This document shows positions 61,362 to 64,000 of a stretch of 64,000 nucleotides of DNA, one piece after another. This stretch comes from Halomonas binhaiensis. Its GTDB lineage: Bacteria; Pseudomonadota; Gammaproteobacteria; Pseudomonadales; Halomonadaceae. The notes under the pieces are model-generated. The model was not told the origin of the DNA. It saw only the letters and a list, made by a program, of their open reading frames with translations, and searched no databases. The stretch spans positions 4,154,001-4,218,000 of the forward strand of contig NZ_CP038437.2 in assembly GCF_008329985.2 (NCBI RefSeq), read 5' to 3'. Position numbers and translations under genes: made by a program. Position 1 is the stretch's first letter. Each line of letters begins with the position of its first letter.

Positions 61362-62777
61362 ATGACAACGCATACGCCCTCATCCGTTCCCAACCAGCCC
61401 CTCGATGCCCAACGCCTGTGGCGCCAGGACAAGGATCACTTCATCCACCCTTTCACTGATTTCAGCGTGTTTCACGAAAAGGGCTGTGAGCTGATCACTG
61501 ACAGCGAAGGGGTTTTCGTCTCCGATATTCATGGCAACCGTTTCATCGATGGCATTGCTGGCCTTTGGTGTGTCAATGTTGGACACGGGCGCAGCGAAAT
61601 CGGCCAGGCAATGGCCGACCAGGCCACTCGCATGGCCTATTTCTCCACCTTCAACAACTTGTCCAATGCCCCCGCTGCGGCACTTGCCGCCAAGCTCGCC
61701 GAGCTTGCCCCGGCGCACCTCAATCATGTGTTCTACACCTGCGGTGGTTCCACCGCCAACGATGCCACCATTCGTCTGGTGCACTACTACTTCAACCGAC
61801 TCGGCAAGCCAACCAAGAAGCGCATTCTGTCACGCCGCAACGCCTATCACGGCACGACGTACCTGTCTGCCAGCCTGACCGGCATTGAAAGCAACAACTG
61901 GGAGTTCGACACTCTCGACCATCTGGTCACTCACGTCAGTGAAGCCAACCTCTACCGGCGTCCTGAGGGCATGAGCGAAGACGCTTATTGCGACCATCTG
62001 GTCAAGGAATTCGAAGACACCATCGCCAGCATCGGCGCCGATAACATTGCTGCCTTCATTGCTGAGCCGATCATGGGCGCCGGCGGGGTACTGGTGGCGC
62101 CAGACGGTTACCATGCCCGCATGCAGGCCGTGTGCCGCGCCAACGACATCCTCTACATTGCCGACGAGGTCGTGACCGGTTTTGGCCGACTGGGCCATTT
62201 CTTCTCTTCCGAAGCGGTATTCGATACCCAGCCCGACATCATTAATGTGGCCAAGGGATTGTCATCCGGCTATGCCCCACTCGGCGCCACCCTGATCTCC
62301 GACAAGCTTTACGAGGTCCTGGGCACACCGCAGGGCAAGGGTGGTGTCTTGAGCACAGGCTTCACCTACTCCGGGCATCCTGTCAGCTGTGCTGCTGCCT
62401 TGAAGAACATCGAGATTCTGGAGCGGGAAAATATCTGCGCCAACGTGCGCCAGGTCGGCCCCTACCTCGAACAGGCGCTCAAGAGTTTAAGCCATCACGC
62501 CACCGTGGGGGATGTTCGCGGCAGCCACTTCATGATGTGCATCGAGAATGTCGCCGACAAGGCCACCAAGGAACTGTTGCCGTTAGAAGCCCGTGTGGGA
62601 GACCGAGTCGCTTTTGAAGCCCAGAAACGCGGCTTGATCATTCGACCGGTGGGCCACCTCAATGTGGTGTCTCCCCCCCTGATCTGGACTCGGGAAACCA
62701 TCGATACCGCAGTGGCCATTCTGGACGAGGCCTTGGCCGCCACCACCGCATCTCTCCAGGCTGACGGTTACCTGTAA
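61362..62777 (+). CDS. Class III omega-aminotransferase (beta-alanine:pyruvate type)
   Basis: 471-residue PLP-dependent class III transaminase. Key parts are DGIAGLWCVNVGHGRSEIGQAMADQATRMAYFSTFNNLSNAPAAALAAKLAELAP, phosphate-binding GGSTAND, the aspartate in YIADEVVTGFGRLGHFF, and the PLP lysine in PDIINVAKGLSSGYAPLGA. Resembles beta-alanine:pyruvate and taurine/GABA aminotransferases. GGAGG precedes the ATG. It is followed, after 73 nt with a hairpin, by an NhaC-type transporter that may import the amine. Fits catabolism of beta-alanine or a related omega-amino acid. Confidence 0.92.
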   Translation: MTTHTPSSVPNQPLDAQRLWRQDKDHFIHPFTDFSVFHEKGCELITDSEGVFVSDIHGNRFIDGIAGLWCVNVGHGRSEIGQAMADQATRMAYFSTFNNLSNAPAAALAAKLAELAPAHLNHVFYTCGGSTANDATIRLVHYYFNRLGKPTKKRILSRRNAYHGTTYLSASLTGIESNNWEFDTLDHLVTHVSEANLYRRPEGMSEDAYCDHLVKEFEDTIASIGADNIAAFIAEPIMGAGGVLVAPDGYHARMQAVCRANDILYIADEVVTGFGRLGHFFSSEAVFDTQPDIINVAKGLSSGYAPLGATLISDKLYEVLGTPQGKGGVLSTGFTYSGHPVSCAAALKNIEILERENICANVRQVGPYLEQALKSLSHHATVGDVRGSHFMMCIENVADKATKELLPLEARVGDRVAFEAQKRGLIIRPVGHLNVVSPPLIWTRETIDTAVAILDEALAATTASLQADGYL

Positions 62778-62811
62778 CCCTCGCCGGAAAACCTCCGCTC
62801 CCCCGACAACA

Positions 62812-62831
62812 GGCCGCCGCAAACGGCGGCC
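62812..62831 (+). terminator. Hairpin between transaminase and NhaC genes
   Basis: Perfect 8-bp GC-rich stem (62812-62819 with 62824-62831), loop CAAA, ending 18 nt before the NhaC start. No T-run of note. Possibly a partial terminator or mRNA-processing structure inside an operon. Confidence 0.45.
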
Positions 62832-62849
62832 ACAATAATTGGAGCTCGT

Positions 62850-64000
62850 ATGGATAATTATGGCGTTCTGAGCCTGATTCCCACCATTGTGGTGCTGGTC
62901 ATGGCCATCATCACTCGACGAACCATCGAATCCCTGCTGGCTGGATCCCTGGTCGGCCTGTTGATGATTTCCCCTTCGCAGGTCATCAGCCAGGGTTCCG
63001 ATATTCTGCTCAACGTGCTCGGCAATGACACCGTCACCTGGATCATTCTGGTCTGTGGCCTGTTCGGTAGCTTCATCGCCCTGCTGGTACGCACCGGCGG
63101 AGTGTTGAGTTTTGGTGACGCCATGACCAAGCGCCTCACCTCACGCCGCCAGAGCCTGCTCGCGACCTGGTTCCTGGGCCTGGTGATCTTTGTCGACGAC
63201 TACCTCAACGCTCTGACCATCAGCGCTTCGATGAAGAAAATCACGGATCGCTACGGTATATCCCGGGAAAAGCTGGCCTATATTGTCGACTCCACCGCGG
63301 CCCCTGTATGCATTCTGGTGCCATTTTCCACCTGGGCGGTCTTTTTCGCCGGCCTTCTGGAAGATAACCAGGTCACCAGCAATGGCATGTCGCTGTATAT
63401 AGCATCCATTCCCTACATGGCCTACGCCTGGGTGGCCGCCGCTATCGTTCCCCTGGTGGCCATCGGGATGTTTCCGGATTTCGGCCCGATGAAGACAGCG
63501 GAAATCCGAGCCCGCAATGGCCAGCCTGTTCCCGATGGCGGAGAAGAACATGCCCTGGAACTCCAGGATAACGGTGGCACCACTCCCCACCTGATCAACT
63601 TTCTGCTGCCGATTGCCAGCCTGATCTTTGCCACCTGGTACTTCGACATCGATATCCTGCGTGGTGTCATGGTGGCCCTGGCAGTGACTCTGGTCTTGAT
63701 TGCCAGCCAGCGCCTGCTCAGCTTCAACGATACCTTCGATACCGCCCTGGAAGGCTTCAAGGCCATGATCATGCCGCTTGGCACCTTGGTTGCTGGCTTT
63801 ACCCTCAAGGAAGTCAACGATGTCCTCGGTCTCACCGAAGTGGTCATCCATGCGGTCGAGCCACTGATGACCCCCGGGCTATTGCCTGCAGTGGTCTTCG
63901 TCACCATGGCGTTCCTGGCCTTCGCCACAGGCTCCTTCTGGGGGTTGTTTGCGGTTGCCATGCCCATTGTGCTGCCCCTGGCGCAAAGCGTTGATGCCAA
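62850..64000 (+). CDS. NhaC family Na+/H+ antiporter-like transporter (partial)
   Basis: First 383 residues of an NhaC-superfamily membrane transporter; the 3' end lies beyond the window. About nine hydrophobic helices are visible. Typical segments are IVVLVMAIITRRTIESLLAGSLVGL, FIVDDYLNALT-like FVDDYLNALTISASMKKITD, and ATGSFWGLFAVAMPIVLPLA. The DDY loop is a conserved cation-site feature of the family. GGAG lies 5 nt before the ATG. Members act as Na+/H+ or substrate/H+ antiporters, and position after a transaminase suggests uptake or exchange of an amino compound as well as sodium homeostasis. Confidence 0.88.
   Translation, partial: MDNYGVLSLIPTIVVLVMAIITRRTIESLLAGSLVGLLMISPSQVISQGSDILLNVLGNDTVTWIILVCGLFGSFIALLVRTGGVLSFGDAMTKRLTSRRQSLLATWFLGLVIFVDDYLNALTISASMKKITDRYGISREKLAYIVDSTAAPVCILVPFSTWAVFFAGLLEDNQVTSNGMSLYIASIPYMAYAWVAAAIVPLVAIGMFPDFGPMKTAEIRARNGQPVPDGGEEHALELQDNGGTTPHLINFLLPIASLIFATWYFDIDILRGVMVALAVTLVLIASQRLLSFNDTFDTALEGFKAMIMPLGTLVAGFTLKEVNDVLGLTEVVIHAVEPLMTPGLLPAVVFVTMAFLAFATGSFWGLFAVAMPIVLPLAQSVDA

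Overview
The window is a GC-rich chromosomal segment of a gammaproteobacterium. The gene set resembles Halomonas, Chromohalobacter and relatives (Halomonadaceae): a class Ia ribonucleotide reductase whose alpha subunit has two ATP-cones, TRAP and NhaC transporters, EutBC with a permease but no microcompartment, membrane-bound PQQ glucose dehydrogenase, and a FAN1 nuclease beside an XPD-like helicase. The family assignment is inferred from content. No rRNA, tRNA or CRISPR array was seen.

Layout. 1-8.4 kb holds housekeeping and envelope genes: a serine hydrolase cut by the left edge, a META-domain lipoprotein, DoxX, a DASS carboxylate transporter, an NfeD/SPFH pair split by a mobile-looking repeat, glyoxalase I, 3-methyladenine glycosylase and a YdjM-type membrane protein. 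8.4-13.4 kb is a compact ethanolamine locus (EutR-like regulator, EutB, EutC, permease) closed by a strong terminator. 13.4-18.8 kb has azoreductase, an MliC/COG3650 lipoprotein, a MetR-like regulator and an RstAB-like two-component system. 19-23.5 kb is nrdAB, with candidate DnaA and NrdR sites upstream. 23.8-27.8 kb has a small protein coupled to a NUDIX hydrolase, then a TAXI-type TRAP transporter.

28.6-41.4 kb is a two-partner-secretion / contact-dependent inhibition locus. CdiB is followed by a 3480-residue CdiA whose C-terminus is an LHH (HNH/Endo VII fold) nuclease candidate, then a SUKH immunity protein. Base composition changes in the toxin/immunity part, and an internally deleted insertion sequence lies just downstream. 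42.4-49.3 kb has a DMT exporter, two regulators, an SDR and glucose dehydrogenase. 49.5-56.7 kb has a GST, the helicase/FAN1 pair, a nitronate monooxygenase coupled to a retropepsin-like protease, and a flavin reductase. 56.7-64 kb has an MFS transporter, an AT-rich lysozyme-like orphan, a LuxR regulator, an M20 amidohydrolase, an omega-transaminase and an NhaC antiporter cut by the right edge.

Two non-coding patterns stand out. One is a dispersed repeat of about 140-215 bp with 17-bp inverted ends, nested hairpins and possible target-site duplications (three copies plus a solo end). The other is a set of short tandem repeats (7, 14, 15, 16, 24 and 30 bp periods) placed at gene starts or just outside genes, dense between 43 and 53 kb. 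They account for low-complexity N-termini in three proteins.
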